Below are positions 43,852 to 54,831 of a DNA stretch of 64,000 nt, in pieces. The DNA comes from UKL13-2 sp038321965. GTDB lineage: Bacteria; Pseudomonadota; Gammaproteobacteria; Burkholderiales; Usitatibacteraceae. Below the pieces are notes generated by a model, which saw nothing but the letters and a program-made list of their open reading frames with translations, was not told the origin of the DNA and did no database searches. Where the stretch lies: positions 6,155-70,154 of the forward strand of contig JBBQFL010000022.1 of assembly GCA_038321965.1 (NCBI GenBank). The letters run 5' to 3'. How positions within the stretch are numbered: the first letter of the stretch is position 1; every line of letters begins with the position of its first letter. A program made the translations under genes and the position numbers.

Positions 43852-44924
43852 TCTGCAGCTTCCTGGTTACCTGCGTATTGCGTATCCACCCATTTGAGAT
43901 ATTCGCCGCTCGTCACGGACTGAACCCAATCCTGATTTTTCAGGTACCAATTCACCGTTTTGCGGATGCCGCTTTCAAAATTCTCGACAGCCCGCCAACC
44001 CAGCTCAGTCTCAAGCTTGGTTGCATCGATCGCATAGCGCTGGTCATGGCCCGGCCGATCCTTGACGAACGAAATCTGCGCGGAATACGACTTGCCGTCC
44101 ATACGTGGCTGTAACTCATCGAGCAGGCTACAGACGATATGGACGACGTCAAGGTTGGTGCGTTCGTTCCGACCACCAACGTTGTAGGTCTCGCCGGTTC
44201 GCCCTCTTTCAAGCACCAGCCGAATAGCCGAGCAATGATCGGTCACGTAAAGCCAGTCGCGAACGTTTTGCCCGTCGCCATACACAGGCAGCGGCTTGCC
44301 GGCTAGCGCGTTGAGAATCATCAGGGGAATGAGTTTTTCCGGGAAATGATAGGGGCCGTAGTTGTTCGAGCAATTGGTCGTCACCACCGGCAGGTGATAG
44401 GTGTGGTGGCTGGCGCGCACCAGATGATCGGAAGCCGCCTTTGAAGCCGAATAGGGACTGTTGGGTTCATACCGATGGTTCTCGGTAAATGCCGGATCGG
44501 TCGCATTGAGCGAGCCATAAACCTCATCGGTTGAAACGTGCAAAAAGCGAAACTGCCCCTGCTCGGCAGCAGACAGTGCGCTCCAGTAGCCGCGAACTTC
44601 TTCCAACAGGTTAAACGTGCCGACGATATTGGTGGCGATGAATTCACCGGCCGCATGAATAGAGCGGTCGACATGACTCTCAGCCGCAAAATTGACAATA
44701 GCGCGCGGCCTGACCTCTTTCAGCAGCGCGCCTACCGCAGGCCGATCACCGATATCCGCATGTACAAAGCGGTATCGGGGGTCGCGATCAACGTCGGCGA
44801 GCGACCTGTGATTACCCGCGTAGGTGAGCTTGTCGAGATTGGTGACCGGCTCCTGATTGCTGGCCAGCCATTCGCGAATGAAGTTGGAGCCAATAAATCC
44901 TGCCCCGCCGGTGACGATGATCAT
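43848..44924 (-). CDS. rfbB: dTDP-glucose 4,6-dehydratase
   Basis: The 358-residue SDR enzyme has the TGGAGFIGSNFI NAD motif at the N terminus, FAAESHVDRSI, STDEVYGSL, the YSASKAASDHLVRA catalytic Tyr/Lys pair and NCSNNYGPYHFPEKLIPL. Second step of dTDP-L-rhamnose synthesis and first gene of the rfbBACD operon. Confidence 0.95.
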   Translation of the reverse strand: MIIVTGGAGFIGSNFIREWLASNQEPVTNLDKLTYAGNHRSLADVDRDPRYRFVHADIGDRPAVGALLKEVRPRAIVNFAAESHVDRSIHAAGEFIATNIVGTFNLLEEVRGYWSALSAAEQGQFRFLHVSTDEVYGSLNATDPAFTENHRYEPNSPYSASKAASDHLVRASHHTYHLPVVTTNCSNNYGPYHFPEKLIPLMILNALAGKPLPVYGDGQNVRDWLYVTDHCSAIRLVLERGRTGETYNVGGRNERTNLDVVHIVCSLLDELQPRMDGKSYSAQISFVKDRPGHDQRYAIDATKLETELGWRAVENFESGIRKTVNWYLKNQDWVQSVTSGEYLKWVDTQYAGNQEAAE

Positions 44925-45019
44925 GAGACCCTATATGTTTGGCGCCCTGATTGGGGGTGCTGATTTAAGAAGCCTGTATTTTACCAATCCGGCTGCGTCA
45001 CGCGCGCGCTGGCATTCAA

Positions 45020-45110
45020 CCCAGATTGTCCACTAGGCGCACCTTCGGTGCTGCACGGGTGCTGGCGGGTTATTTTCGGACATTTGTCGCGCCCTAATGG
45101 ACACTCTGGG
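45020..45110. repeat. Inverted repeat between the WaaE-like gene and rfbB
   Basis: CCCAGATTGTCCA (45020-45032) and TGGACACTCTGGG (45098-45110) are complementary at 12 of 13 positions and enclose 65 bases with a small GCACC-TTC-GGTGC hairpin. The right arm touches the stop of the gene at 45112. It may be a terminator-like structure or a degenerate mobile repeat. Confidence 0.45.
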
Positions 45111-45111
45111 C

Positions 45112-45873
45112 TCAATCGGGTTTGTTGGTCAGCTCGATCAATTTCGCGTACTTGGCGAATGCGGCAAAGCAGCCCACCGCAACATGTGCAAAACCCGGAC
45201 CACCATCGAGGAATCCAAGACGAAAAAAATAGAATTTGATAAAGCGGGCCAGAGGACTGAGGAAGAGCTTCAGATAGCCCGCCCTTACCCCCTGCTGGAA
45301 TAAGGCCTCCGCGTGCAGGCTCGAATAGCGGTTTTGTTTGGCAAGATAGGTGCCCACATCCTCGGCGGAATCGTGCAGCAAATCGCCATCCAGCGAGCCG
45401 ACATCGGTGGTGGTGATAACGGCTTCGTGCACCGGATCATTGCTCCAGCTGGCGAACTGACGGTGAAACAGCCGCAGCGACCAATCAGGGTAACCTTCGC
45501 CGTGTGCCAGCCAGCGACCAAGGAAACGATTGCGCCTGCGCATCCGCCATGCCTTGAATTTCTGGTTGGTCATCACCGACCGGATGCTCTCTTGCAGTTG
45601 CGGCGTGACGCGTTCATCGACATCCAGACACAGTACCCAGTCGTGAGCCGCCTCGCCGACGGCAAACTGCTTCTGGCGGCCAAATCCCAGCCATTCTTTT
45701 TCGATCAGGCGGCAGCCGCGCACTTCGGCGATGGCGCGCGTTTCGTCTTCCGATCCCGAGTCCACGACCAGAATTTCGGCGGCGAAGGCAACGCTATCGA
45801 TACACGCGGCAATCTGACTCGCGGCGTTCTTGGCGATGATGACGACGGAAATTGGAATTTTGTTGGTTGACAT
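45112..45873 (-). CDS. waaE: Family 2 glycosyltransferase, WaaE/KdtX-like (LPS core)
   Basis: The 253-residue cytosolic GT-A enzyme begins ISVVIIAKNAASQIAACIDSV, with EILVVDSGSEDETRAIA and the metal-binding WVLCLDVDERVTPQL. The C-terminal membrane-associating part is typical of LPS core beta-1,4-glucosyltransferase WaaE/KdtX. It is divergent from waaC over 92 bases, in agreement with a role in LPS core assembly. The exact sugar is not certain. Confidence 0.82.
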   Translation of the reverse strand: MSTNKIPISVVIIAKNAASQIAACIDSVAFAAEILVVDSGSEDETRAIAEVRGCRLIEKEWLGFGRQKQFAVGEAAHDWVLCLDVDERVTPQLQESIRSVMTNQKFKAWRMRRRNRFLGRWLAHGEGYPDWSLRLFHRQFASWSNDPVHEAVITTTDVGSLDGDLLHDSAEDVGTYLAKQNRYSSLHAEALFQQGVRAGYLKLFLSPLARFIKFYFFRLGFLDGGPGFAHVAVGCFAAFAKYAKLIELTNKPD

Positions 45874-45965
45874 CGCGTCTATTGGTGGCGCTGGAGAGGC
45901 TTGGGCCGGTGATTGAGCGATTGTAAACGACCGGCGGTTCCGTCATCCTCCGCTACAATCTCCCG

Positions 45966-46937
45966 ATGCGTGTACTGCTGGTCAAACTCTCATCCATGGG
46001 CGACGTTCTGCACAACCTGCCGGTGGCGAGCGATCTGGCACGCGCGTATCCGCATATCGAGATCGACTGGGTCACTGAGGCGCCGTACGCGGGGCTGGTT
46101 GCATTGCATCCTAACGTGCGAAATGTGTTCGCTGTGCATTTGCGCGATCTGAAAAAGCACTGGTGGTCGGCAGCAGCCTGGTCGGCTTTTCTTGACATCA
46201 GGAAGCAACTGGGCAGTCAGGAATATGACGTCATCCTCGATACGCAAGGGCTCGTGAAGAGCGCCATGGTCGCACGCTGGGCAAAGGGGACCATCGCCGG
46301 ATTTTCTGCAGAAACGGTGCGCGAACCACTTGCCGCGTGCGCCTACGATCGCAAAATTGCGGTGCCGCGCAACCTTCACGCCGTCGAACGTAATCGGCGA
46401 CTGGCTTCAAGTGTATTTGGTTATGAACTTAATAGCGCCGTCGACTATGGCCTGCGTCGGCCGCCACCGCTCGCCAGTACGCTGGTGGCGTGTCCCTACG
46501 TCACCTTCCTGCACGCGACCAGTCGCACCGACAAAATGTGGCCCGAAGCGAACTGGATAGCGCTCGGCCAACGATTGCACGAATTCGGGTTCAGCGTAAG
46601 CCTGCCCTGGGGCAGTTCGGCGGAAAAGCGCGTCAGCGAGCGACTCGCGAGCTCAATTCCTGATGCCATGGTGCCGCCAGCGATGTCGCTACTGGAGGCC
46701 GCTGCCCTGCTGGCGGAGGCACGCGCGGTGGTTGGCGTAGATACGGGGCTGGCGCACCTGAGCGTTGCACTGGCGCGCCCGACGGTCGGCATTTATCTGA
46801 CAACCTCGCCTGCGCTAACAGGCCTTTATGGCAATGATCTTGCCGTCAATCTGGGAGGAGGCACGACGCAGCAGCCTGCAGAACTAGCCGTTGACGACGC
46901 GTGGCAGGCACTTCTGTGCCTGTTGTCGCTACATTAA
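45966..46937 (+). CDS. waaC: Lipopolysaccharide heptosyltransferase I
   Basis: The 323-residue GT9 enzyme adds the first heptose to Kdo2-lipid A. N terminus MRVLLVKLSSMGDVLHNLPVASDL, then DVILDTQGLVKSAMVARWA, FLHATSRTDKMWPEANW and the sugar-nucleotide site GVDTGLAHLSVALARPTVGIY. Followed nine bases later by waaA. Confidence 0.93.
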   Translation: MRVLLVKLSSMGDVLHNLPVASDLARAYPHIEIDWVTEAPYAGLVALHPNVRNVFAVHLRDLKKHWWSAAAWSAFLDIRKQLGSQEYDVILDTQGLVKSAMVARWAKGTIAGFSAETVREPLAACAYDRKIAVPRNLHAVERNRRLASSVFGYELNSAVDYGLRRPPPLASTLVACPYVTFLHATSRTDKMWPEANWIALGQRLHEFGFSVSLPWGSSAEKRVSERLASSIPDAMVPPAMSLLEAAALLAEARAVVGVDTGLAHLSVALARPTVGIYLTTSPALTGLYGNDLAVNLGGGTTQQPAELAVDDAWQALLCLLSLH

Positions 46938-46946
46938 CCGCTTGCA

Positions 46947-48257
46947 ATGACCGTGCGTGTTCTCTATTCCATGCTGTTGACCTTGATGTTGCCGGTAATA
47001 CTGGCGCGGTTGCTTTGGCGCAGCTTGCGGCAACGTGGTTACCGGGAAAATATCGGAGAACGATTTGGCAGCTATCGTCAGGAACCATTGCGGGGCTGCA
47101 TATGGATTCATGCGGTATCGGTGGGCGAAACTCGCGCCACCGAACCGCTGATTCGCAAGTTGAAAGCGCTTTATCCTGCACGACCGATTCTGCTGACCTG
47201 CATGACTCCTACTGGTCGTGCGACTGCGGTCGAACTGTATGGTGAAGCGTTGACGTCGGCCTACCTACCCTATGACCTAGCGCTTTTGCATAGCGGGCTG
47301 CTTGATCACTTCAAGCCCACCGTGTTGCTGGTGATGGAAACCGAACTCTGGCCAAATCTGTTGCACGCGTGCAAGACGAGATCGGTGCCTGCATTGATCG
47401 TCAACGCACGCCTGAGCGAGCGGTCCGCGCGTGGCTATCGGCGGTTTGCGCCTATTCGTGCGCTTGTCACACAGGCGCTGCAGGCGGTGAAGTTGGTCGG
47501 TGCGCAGTCCAGCGCCGATGCGGAACGCTTTCGCACACTGGGTGCGCCCAACATTTCGGTGACCGGCAATATCAAATTTGATCTGACGTTGAATGCGGAT
47601 CTGGTCAGCATCGGTAACAGCTGGCGCACCGGACTGGGAAGCCGAAAGGTGTTGCTCTGTGCGAGCACCCGCGAAGCAGAGGAGTCTCTGTTGCTGGCGG
47701 CGTATCGCGATGTCTTTGAAGTTCCAGAACGAAGCGCGGTTCTACTCGTGATCGTGCCGCGACATCCGCATCGTTTTGTTACGGTTGCCGACGAGATTCT
47801 GAAGGTCGGTCTGACGGTTGCAAGGCGCAGCGATTCGACAAGCGGCGCGGCCATCGATGATGTTGATGTCCTGCTTGGCGACTCAATGGGGGAAATGGCC
47901 GCCTACCTGGCATTCGCCGACATCGTCATCGTCGCCGGCAGCTTTCTGCCGCTCGGTGGCCAGAATCTGATCGAGGCGTGTGCGGCCGGCAAGCCGGTCA
48001 TCATGGGGCCGTCAACGTTCAATTTCAGCGAAGCCGCGCAATTGGCGCAAGATCAGGGTGCCATGCTGAAAGTGGGCGACGCCGAAGAAGCGATGCGCAC
48101 CGCAAAACGTTTGCTGCACGATGTTGCTGAGCGCCAAGCCATGTCCGATGCTGGCTTGAAATTGGTGGCGGCTAATCGCGGCGCGACGGATAAAACTGTC
48201 GCACTGGTACAAGTGGCACTCGACCGCAATTTAGTTGAACGGGCCGGAACTGTTTGA
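46947..48257 (+). CDS. waaA: 3-deoxy-D-manno-octulosonic acid (Kdo) transferase
   Basis: A 436-residue membrane-anchored GT30 enzyme that adds Kdo to lipid A precursor. N-terminal membrane helix, then GYRENIGERFGSY, IWIHAVSVGETRATEPLI with the catalytic Glu, MTPTGR, METELWPNLL, VNARLSERS and the C-terminal GSFLPLGGQNLIEACAAGKPVIMGPSTFNF. Same operon as waaC and convergent with tolC. Confidence 0.95.
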   Translation: MTVRVLYSMLLTLMLPVILARLLWRSLRQRGYRENIGERFGSYRQEPLRGCIWIHAVSVGETRATEPLIRKLKALYPARPILLTCMTPTGRATAVELYGEALTSAYLPYDLALLHSGLLDHFKPTVLLVMETELWPNLLHACKTRSVPALIVNARLSERSARGYRRFAPIRALVTQALQAVKLVGAQSSADAERFRTLGAPNISVTGNIKFDLTLNADLVSIGNSWRTGLGSRKVLLCASTREAEESLLLAAYRDVFEVPERSAVLLVIVPRHPHRFVTVADEILKVGLTVARRSDSTSGAAIDDVDVLLGDSMGEMAAYLAFADIVIVAGSFLPLGGQNLIEACAAGKPVIMGPSTFNFSEAAQLAQDQGAMLKVGDAEEAMRTAKRLLHDVAERQAMSDAGLKLVAANRGATDKTVALVQVALDRNLVERAGTV

Positions 48258-48327
48258 GCGCCATTTGACGCGGCTCGCGGGCCATTAGTGGCTGGGAAGC
48301 CCCGTCAATACTGGGTTTTTAACAATA

Positions 48328-49647
48328 TCAGCGCGCCAGCATTCGGTTAACTTCCGCCAGGTCTTCCTCGACCAGGCGTCCAGCGGCCGACTTCAAACGC
48401 AGTTGGCTCAAGATCGTTGAGTAGCGAGCCTGTTGCAAATCGCGCTGCGCCTGGAACAACTGTTGCTGCGCGTTAAGCACGTCAACGTTGGTACGTACGC
48501 CGACTTCCTTGCCCAATACGGTGGCATCGAGTGACGATCTGTTCGAAACCAAAGCGGCTTCCAGTGCTTTCACTTGGGCGACGCCATTGGTCACGCCCAG
48601 ATAATTTTGGCGCACCGATTGGGCCACTGTGCGTTTGGAGTTTTCCAGGTCTGCTTCCGCGCGGTCACGATTGGACAGCGATTGGCGCACGCGTGATTGT
48701 GTTCCGCCGCCTTGATAAAGGGGAATCGTCAGTGTCAGGCCGAGAACGGCTGATCGCGTTTCGAAGGACGGGCCAACGTTGCCAGAGTTCGATGACGAGG
48801 GTGAGCTGTTGTTGGCGTAGCTGCCCGTCAGGTCGAGCGTGGGTAGGTGGCCCGCCTTGTTGCGATCGACTTCACGAGCAGCGATCTCGCGGGCGAGCCG
48901 CAGCTGGGCGATGGCAGGACTGGCTTCTTCGGAGGCCTTCACCCATTGATCCATGTCGCTCGGTTTTGGCAGCGTCAGCATCGGTTTATCGCGTAACGGG
49001 GCGAGGCTGGCGGGCATCTTGTTAATTAACTGCTGTAACGCCTGGCGTTTGATTTCCAGATCGTTCAGGTCGGAAATTTCCTTGGCGACGCCGAGGTCAA
49101 ATTTCGCCTGGGCTTCATAGGTGTCGGTGATGGTAGAGGTGCCGACTTCGAAGTTGCGCTTGGCTTGCGCCAGTTGCTCGTTGATCGCTGTTTTTTGCGC
49201 GCCGGACAGCGCGACATTGTCTTGTGCCAGCAGGACATCAAAATATGCTTGCGCGGCACGCACGATCAGGTTTTGTGCGGCGTCGGCAAATAGTGCTTCC
49301 GATTGCTTGGCCTGCAAACCAGCCTGGTCGAACGATATCCAGTTTTGCATACGAAACAGGGGCTGAGTCAGGCTGACCGAGTAGCCATGGGTATTGAAAT
49401 CGGTTGTTGGAAATCCGCTGGTTTCGCGATGGTTGCGGTTTACTGATCCCGTTAAGTTAACCGATGGCAGCAGGATTGCACGCGCCTGCGGTACAAACTC
49501 TTTGCTGGCCTCGTATGTGTAACGGGCAGATGAGTACACGGGATCTTGCGCCTGGGCATCCCGATAGATATCCATCAAGTCCGCGCCCATGGCGGATGAG
49601 GCGGCGAGACAACTGGTAACGAGTGCGGCGGAGAGTTTGAGTTTCAT
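48328..49647 (-). CDS. tolC: TolC-family outer-membrane efflux/secretion channel
   Basis: The 439-residue product has a signal peptide (cleavage after SAMGA, about residue 21) and two OEP repeats of long coiled helices with outer-membrane strands: LMDIYRDAQAQDPVYSSARYTYEASKE, YSVSLTQPLFRMQNWISFDQAGLQAKQSEALF, and LGLTLTIPLYQGGGTQSRVRQSLSNRDRAEADLENSKRTV. The ATG at 49645-49647 gives the clean signal peptide; a longer frame to 49806 overlaps the rhodanese gene. The tolC, rhodanese, pcm order is common in betaproteobacteria. Confidence 0.92.
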   Translation of the reverse strand: MKLKLSAALVTSCLAASSAMGADLMDIYRDAQAQDPVYSSARYTYEASKEFVPQARAILLPSVNLTGSVNRNHRETSGFPTTDFNTHGYSVSLTQPLFRMQNWISFDQAGLQAKQSEALFADAAQNLIVRAAQAYFDVLLAQDNVALSGAQKTAINEQLAQAKRNFEVGTSTITDTYEAQAKFDLGVAKEISDLNDLEIKRQALQQLINKMPASLAPLRDKPMLTLPKPSDMDQWVKASEEASPAIAQLRLAREIAAREVDRNKAGHLPTLDLTGSYANNSSPSSSNSGNVGPSFETRSAVLGLTLTIPLYQGGGTQSRVRQSLSNRDRAEADLENSKRTVAQSVRQNYLGVTNGVAQVKALEAALVSNRSSLDATVLGKEVGVRTNVDVLNAQQQLFQAQRDLQQARYSTILSQLRLKSAAGRLVEEDLAEVNRMLAR

Positions 49648-49766
49648 TATTTTTCGTTTCTGGTCGATGTTGGCGGGTGGTATTTTTGCCGGTTTGACCA
49701 AAGTGTATTTAGGATTGATTGAGGACTTTTGATGCGGTGAACAAGTTGCGTGGATTTTCCGAGCTG

Positions 49767-50090
49767 CTAATAAAGCGCGACGCTTGGGTCGACCTGACGA
49801 GCCCATGCGTCTATGCCACCCTGTAAATTATGCAGGTTGTGGAACCCCTGCCGCTCCAGAAATGCGACGACTTGCAGACTTCGCGTGCCGTGATGACAAA
49901 TTACGACCGTGGGATGCGACCGGTCAATCTCTTCAACCTGGTTTGGAATCGATTGCATCGGTCGCAACTCGCTGCCTTCAATATGCGCCAGCTGAAATTC
50001 CCATGGTTCGCGAACGTCAAGCAAATGCGGCTTCGCGATTGGCTCGTCGGTCAACATGGCTTGTAGTTCGAAAACAGTCAGTTGTCGCAT
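49767..50090 (-). CDS. Single-domain rhodanese-like sulfurtransferase
   Basis: A 107-residue cytosolic protein with LLDVREPWEFQLAHIEGS (CH2A motif), the active-site loop CHHGTRS with the cysteine, and NLQGGIDAWARQVD (CH2B). It could move sulfane sulfur from a persulfide; the acceptor is unknown. Four bases after the pcm stop, therefore in an operon. Confidence 0.9.
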   Translation of the reverse strand: MRQLTVFELQAMLTDEPIAKPHLLDVREPWEFQLAHIEGSELRPMQSIPNQVEEIDRSHPTVVICHHGTRSLQVVAFLERQGFHNLHNLQGGIDAWARQVDPSVALY

Positions 50091-50094
50091 CGGC

Positions 50095-50760
50095 TCAAAA
50101 GTCGAAACGCGAAGGCTGCTTGGCGTGGATTAGTGGGGCGATCACCGTTTCGAATATCTCGCTACGTGCGAAAACTTTTTCGCCTGTTCTTGTATAGAGC
50201 GTCGCTTTCATGACGGGCGCATCGCCGACAATGGCGAACAGGCGTCCATTTTCCGCAAGCGCATCCAGATAGGCTTGCTGCAGCATTGGCACGGAACCAG
50301 TAAGAACAATTGCATCGAATTTCTCGCCGGCTCCTGAGAATGCGGCTGGCGATTCCGCGCCGTCACCGACTTTGAGAATGGCATTGTGAATGTTGGCGCG
50401 TGACAGGTTCGCGGCCGCATTGCGCGAAAAGGCGTCGTAGTATTCGACGCTGGTTACCGTCGCGGCGCGACTGGCCAGCAATGCCGTCAAGTAGCCGCTG
50501 CCCGTTCCAATTTCCAGTACGCGGTCCGTTGGTTTCAGAGTCAGCTCTTGAACAATGCGCGCTTCCATCTTCGGCGCCATCATCAGCTGGCCTTCGCCGA
50601 TTGGTATTTCCATGTCGGTAAACGCGATGGCGCGATAGGCGTCCGGCACAAAGTCCTCACGTTTAATCTGGAAGAGGAGATCCAGAACATCCTGATTCAG
50701 CACTTCCCAGGTGCGTATCTGCTGCTCAACCATGTTGAACCGTGCTTGTTCAAAATCCAT
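50095..50760 (-). CDS. pcm: Protein-L-isoaspartate O-methyltransferase
   Basis: A 221-residue SAM-dependent enzyme family member. MVEQQIRTWEVLNQDVL, MMAPKMEARIVQELTLKPTDRVLEIGTGSGYLTALLA (motif I) and FDAIVLTGSVP are visible. Many betaproteobacterial copies beside tolC lack the strict PIMT substrate residues, so repair of isoaspartate is expected but not proven. First gene of the pcm-rhodanese pair. Confidence 0.88.
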   Translation of the reverse strand: MDFEQARFNMVEQQIRTWEVLNQDVLDLLFQIKREDFVPDAYRAIAFTDMEIPIGEGQLMMAPKMEARIVQELTLKPTDRVLEIGTGSGYLTALLASRAATVTSVEYYDAFSRNAAANLSRANIHNAILKVGDGAESPAAFSGAGEKFDAIVLTGSVPMLQQAYLDALAENGRLFAIVGDAPVMKATLYTRTGEKVFARSEIFETVIAPLIHAKQPSRFDF

Positions 50761-50906
50761 GTCGGTCTCGTCCTTGGGTTTGAGTGAATGAGGAAGGTCT
50801 TACGGCACGCGAACTGCGTGTACTCGTATTGCGACTGCAAGATTCTGGCGTTGGCTATTTTAGCAAATCGGTCTGGCTTGTCGGCGACGCTGGTTTGCGT
50901 CGAGGT

Positions 50907-51557
50907 TCAAATGGACGGCTTGTCCGCGAGCAACCCTCGAATCAGAATATCGGTGTGCGTTGCCAGGTAGGCGTCTGGATCCATTTGCTCCACACCGCAC
51001 AAATCGAACGAATTACGCCATAGCATCAACATTAGTACCGGTGCAGCACAGATGTGTGGTGTGTGTTGGAGTTCTATCGGCCGGAATTCGCCGGCATCTA
51101 TCCCGCGCTGAATCGCGGCGGTGAAAAGCGCCAGTCCGCGCACAATGACTTCGGTGTGATAGAAGTTAGCAAGTTCCTGAAAATTACCCGCTTCTGACAT
51201 CATCAGCTTGGTGATGCCGGCCAGTTTGGTGGAGCCAATTTTTTGCCACCACGTCTTGACCAGAAGCGTCATCAAATCAGCGCTACTGCCCTGATAGGCG
51301 CGCATGCGATCTTCAAATTCGACGATGCGCGACACGATGCCCTCACGTACGACCGCCTTGAACAAATCGTCTTTGCTATCGAAATAGAGATACAACGTAC
51401 CCTTGGAAACACCTGCCCGTTTGGCAACGTCGTCCAGCCGTGTTGCGGCAAAACCACGTTCCACAAACAATTCCAGCGCAGCCGCCGCCAGCTCACCCGG
51501 TCGAGCGTCCTTGCGTCGTTCCCAGCGCGGTTCAATTATTTTTGCTAATACTGACAT
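50907..51557 (-). CDS. TetR/AcrR-family transcriptional regulator
   Basis: The 216-residue product has an N-terminal TetR helix-turn-helix (about 20-66; ARPGELAAAALELFVERGFAATRLDDVAKRAGVSKGTLYLYFDSKDDLFKAV) and a helical ligand domain. The ATG at 51555-51557 is 10 bases from a perfect 8-base-arm palindrome, a likely autoregulatory operator. Homologues next to pcm-tolC probably control the efflux channel; that link is inference. Confidence 0.9.
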   Translation of the reverse strand: MSVLAKIIEPRWERRKDARPGELAAAALELFVERGFAATRLDDVAKRAGVSKGTLYLYFDSKDDLFKAVVREGIVSRIVEFEDRMRAYQGSSADLMTLLVKTWWQKIGSTKLAGITKLMMSEAGNFQELANFYHTEVIVRGLALFTAAIQRGIDAGEFRPIELQHTPHICAAPVLMLMLWRNSFDLCGVEQMDPDAYLATHTDILIRGLLADKPSI

Positions 51558-51566
51558 GGGCAACTA

Positions 51567-51588
51567 TTAATGACTTGATGGTCATTAA
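51567..51588. promoter_or_regulatory. Probable TetR operator
   Basis: TTAATGAC (51567-51574) and GTCATTAA (51581-51588) are perfect inverted arms separated by six bases, just upstream of the TetR start codon. Position and symmetry fit autorepression. Confidence 0.65.
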
Positions 51589-51649
51589 GATACGCCGTGT
51601 GTGTTGGCGCGTCAAGCTGATCGCGTATTTCCCAATCCCAACTGGCGCA

Positions 51650-51678
51650 TTGCCGCGCGGATGAAATTGGGTTAACTT
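51650..51678 (+). promoter_or_regulatory. Candidate promoter of thiC
   Basis: TTGCCG (51650-51655), 17-base spacer, TAACTT (51673-51678). The predicted start, about 51685, lies directly before the TPP riboswitch. Confidence 0.45.
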
Positions 51679-51687
51679 AGGGTTTGT

Positions 51688-51780
51688 ACGCAGGGGTTCC
51701 ACGCAATCTAAGAATTTTCAAATGCGTGGATGAGATACACCCTTTGAACCTGATCCGGATGATACCGGCGTAGGGAGCGT
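51688..51780 (+). ncRNA. TPP riboswitch (thi box)
   Basis: The conserved thi-box core is plain: GGGGTTCC near 51693, GATGAGAT at 51729-51736, ACCCTTTGAACCTGATC at about 51739-51755, then GGATGATACCGGCGTAGGGA. It binds thiamine pyrophosphate and should reduce thiC expression when TPP is plentiful. Just downstream GGGAGCG (51773-51779) can pair with CGCTCCC (51804-51810), a candidate expression-platform helix that shares bases with the 3' end of the aptamer. Confidence 0.95.
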
Positions 51781-51810
51781 GAATCGGCCTTTTTCTGGTT
51801 CATCGCTCCC
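51773..51810 (+). promoter_or_regulatory. Expression-platform hairpin downstream of the TPP aptamer
   Basis: GGGAGCG and CGCTCCC are perfect arms, extended by TGAA/TTCA with a one-base bulge. The left arm overlaps the end of the aptamer, so aptamer and hairpin could exclude each other. The ribosome site GAGGAG (51818-51823) lies after it. Confidence 0.45.
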
Positions 51811-51830
51811 GGCCTTTGAGGAGTATGACC

Positions 51831-53711
<1,881 letters not shown>

Positions 53712-54189
53712 CCCCATCGCGAAACACAAATACTGGCGCGGCGTTTGAGGCAAAACTGTCCGAATGCCGCGCCATCACTCGACCTTTTCCCACGTCGAAA
53801 CCTGAATCAGTTCAAATCTTCCCTTGGACGAATTGCTTCATCAGGGTCTGACAGGCAACCGTTGACCCCACCGCTGAAGACGCCTGGCACGTGGCATCCA
53901 GACAAATTTCCGGTTAAGCTTTACGCAAATCCGCGTGGTCGTCTTCGCGATCATTGCCCTCGGGTCTGGTCGGGGTCGCAGTGTTCAGGTGCCGAACCTG
54001 CAAACCTTGAGTGCCCGCCAATGACAAGAAGCGGACCGAAACGCCGGCGCAAGCCTTGTTGAACCCGCCTTGACCGCACACGCGTCGGCTGGTGTACAGT
54101 GGCGCGCACCGACTTGTTTGACTTGCCGAAGTTACGCTGAATCAAAACAGGCCAGCCCGTTAAAGTTGCATGGATAACCGGAGAACCCG
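53712..54189. other. 478-base gap between thiC and upp
   Basis: It holds dispersed repeat copy C at 53719-53748. TGGCGCGGC (53734-53742) can pair with GCCGCGCCA (53766-53774), a possible transcription stop for thiC. Open frames in both directions (53745-54062 plus, 53951-54145 minus) lack ribosome sites and recognisable composition. The upp promoter must lie in the last 120 bases. Confidence 0.4.
53719..53748 (+). repeat. 30-base dispersed repeat, copy C
   Basis: Starts GCGAAACACAAATACTGGCG and ends CGGCGTTTGA, eight bases after the thiC stop. Here part of the repeat forms a hairpin with downstream sequence, which the other copies do not show. Confidence 0.6.
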
Positions 54190-54831
54190 ATGCAGTCGCA
54201 ATTCCCGAACCTCTCTGTCATTGATCATCCGCTGGTGAAACACAAGCTGACGTTCCTGCGCCGCGAAGAGACTTCGACGGCGGGTTTCCGCCGTCTGGTG
54301 AAAGAAATCAGCCAGATGCTTTGCTATGAAGTGACGCGCGATCTGCCGACCGAGAACATCCCGATCCGTACGCCCGTGACGGAAATGAATTCTCCTGTCA
54401 TCAGCGGCAAGAAGCAGTGTGTCGTTTCGATACTTCGGGCGGGCAACGGCATGCTCGACGGTATGCTCGAATTGCTGCAGGCTGCACGCGTTGGCCACAT
54501 CGGTCTCTACCGCGATCCAAAAACGCTGGCACCGGTTGAATATTACTTTAAGGTGCCCGAAGATGTCGCCGAGAGGCTGGTGATCGTCGTCGATCCGATG
54601 CTGGCCACCGGCAATTCGGCCGCGGCGGCGATCACGAAACTGAAACAGCGCGGCGTCACGAACATCAAGTTCGTCTGCCTGCTGGCGGCCCCGGAAGGCG
54701 TGGCCACGATGCTCGCTCAACACCCGGATGTGATGATCACCACCGCCTCGCTCGATGAACGGCTCAATGACCACGGGTACATTGTGCCGGGACTAGGAGA
54801 TGCGGGTGACCGAATTTTCGGGACGCGCTGA
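54190..54831 (+). CDS. upp: Uracil phosphoribosyltransferase
   Basis: A 213-residue salvage enzyme that makes UMP from uracil and PRPP. Family blocks: VIDHPLVKHKLTFLRREETSTAGFRRLVKEIS, VSILRAGNGMLDGML, the PRPP loop VVDPMLATGNSA and the C-terminal YIVPGLGDAGDRIFGT. GGAG is seven bases before the ATG. The stop lies 32 bases inside the following TetR gene. Confidence 0.96.
   Translation: MQSQFPNLSVIDHPLVKHKLTFLRREETSTAGFRRLVKEISQMLCYEVTRDLPTENIPIRTPVTEMNSPVISGKKQCVVSILRAGNGMLDGMLELLQAARVGHIGLYRDPKTLAPVEYYFKVPEDVAERLVIVVDPMLATGNSAAAAITKLKQRGVTNIKFVCLLAAPEGVATMLAQHPDVMITTASLDERLNDHGYIVPGLGDAGDRIFGTR

Noticed and set aside
53745..54062. 105-codon plus-strand frame between thiC and upp
   Set aside because: Arginine/proline-rich, no ribosome site and starts inside a dispersed repeat and hairpin.
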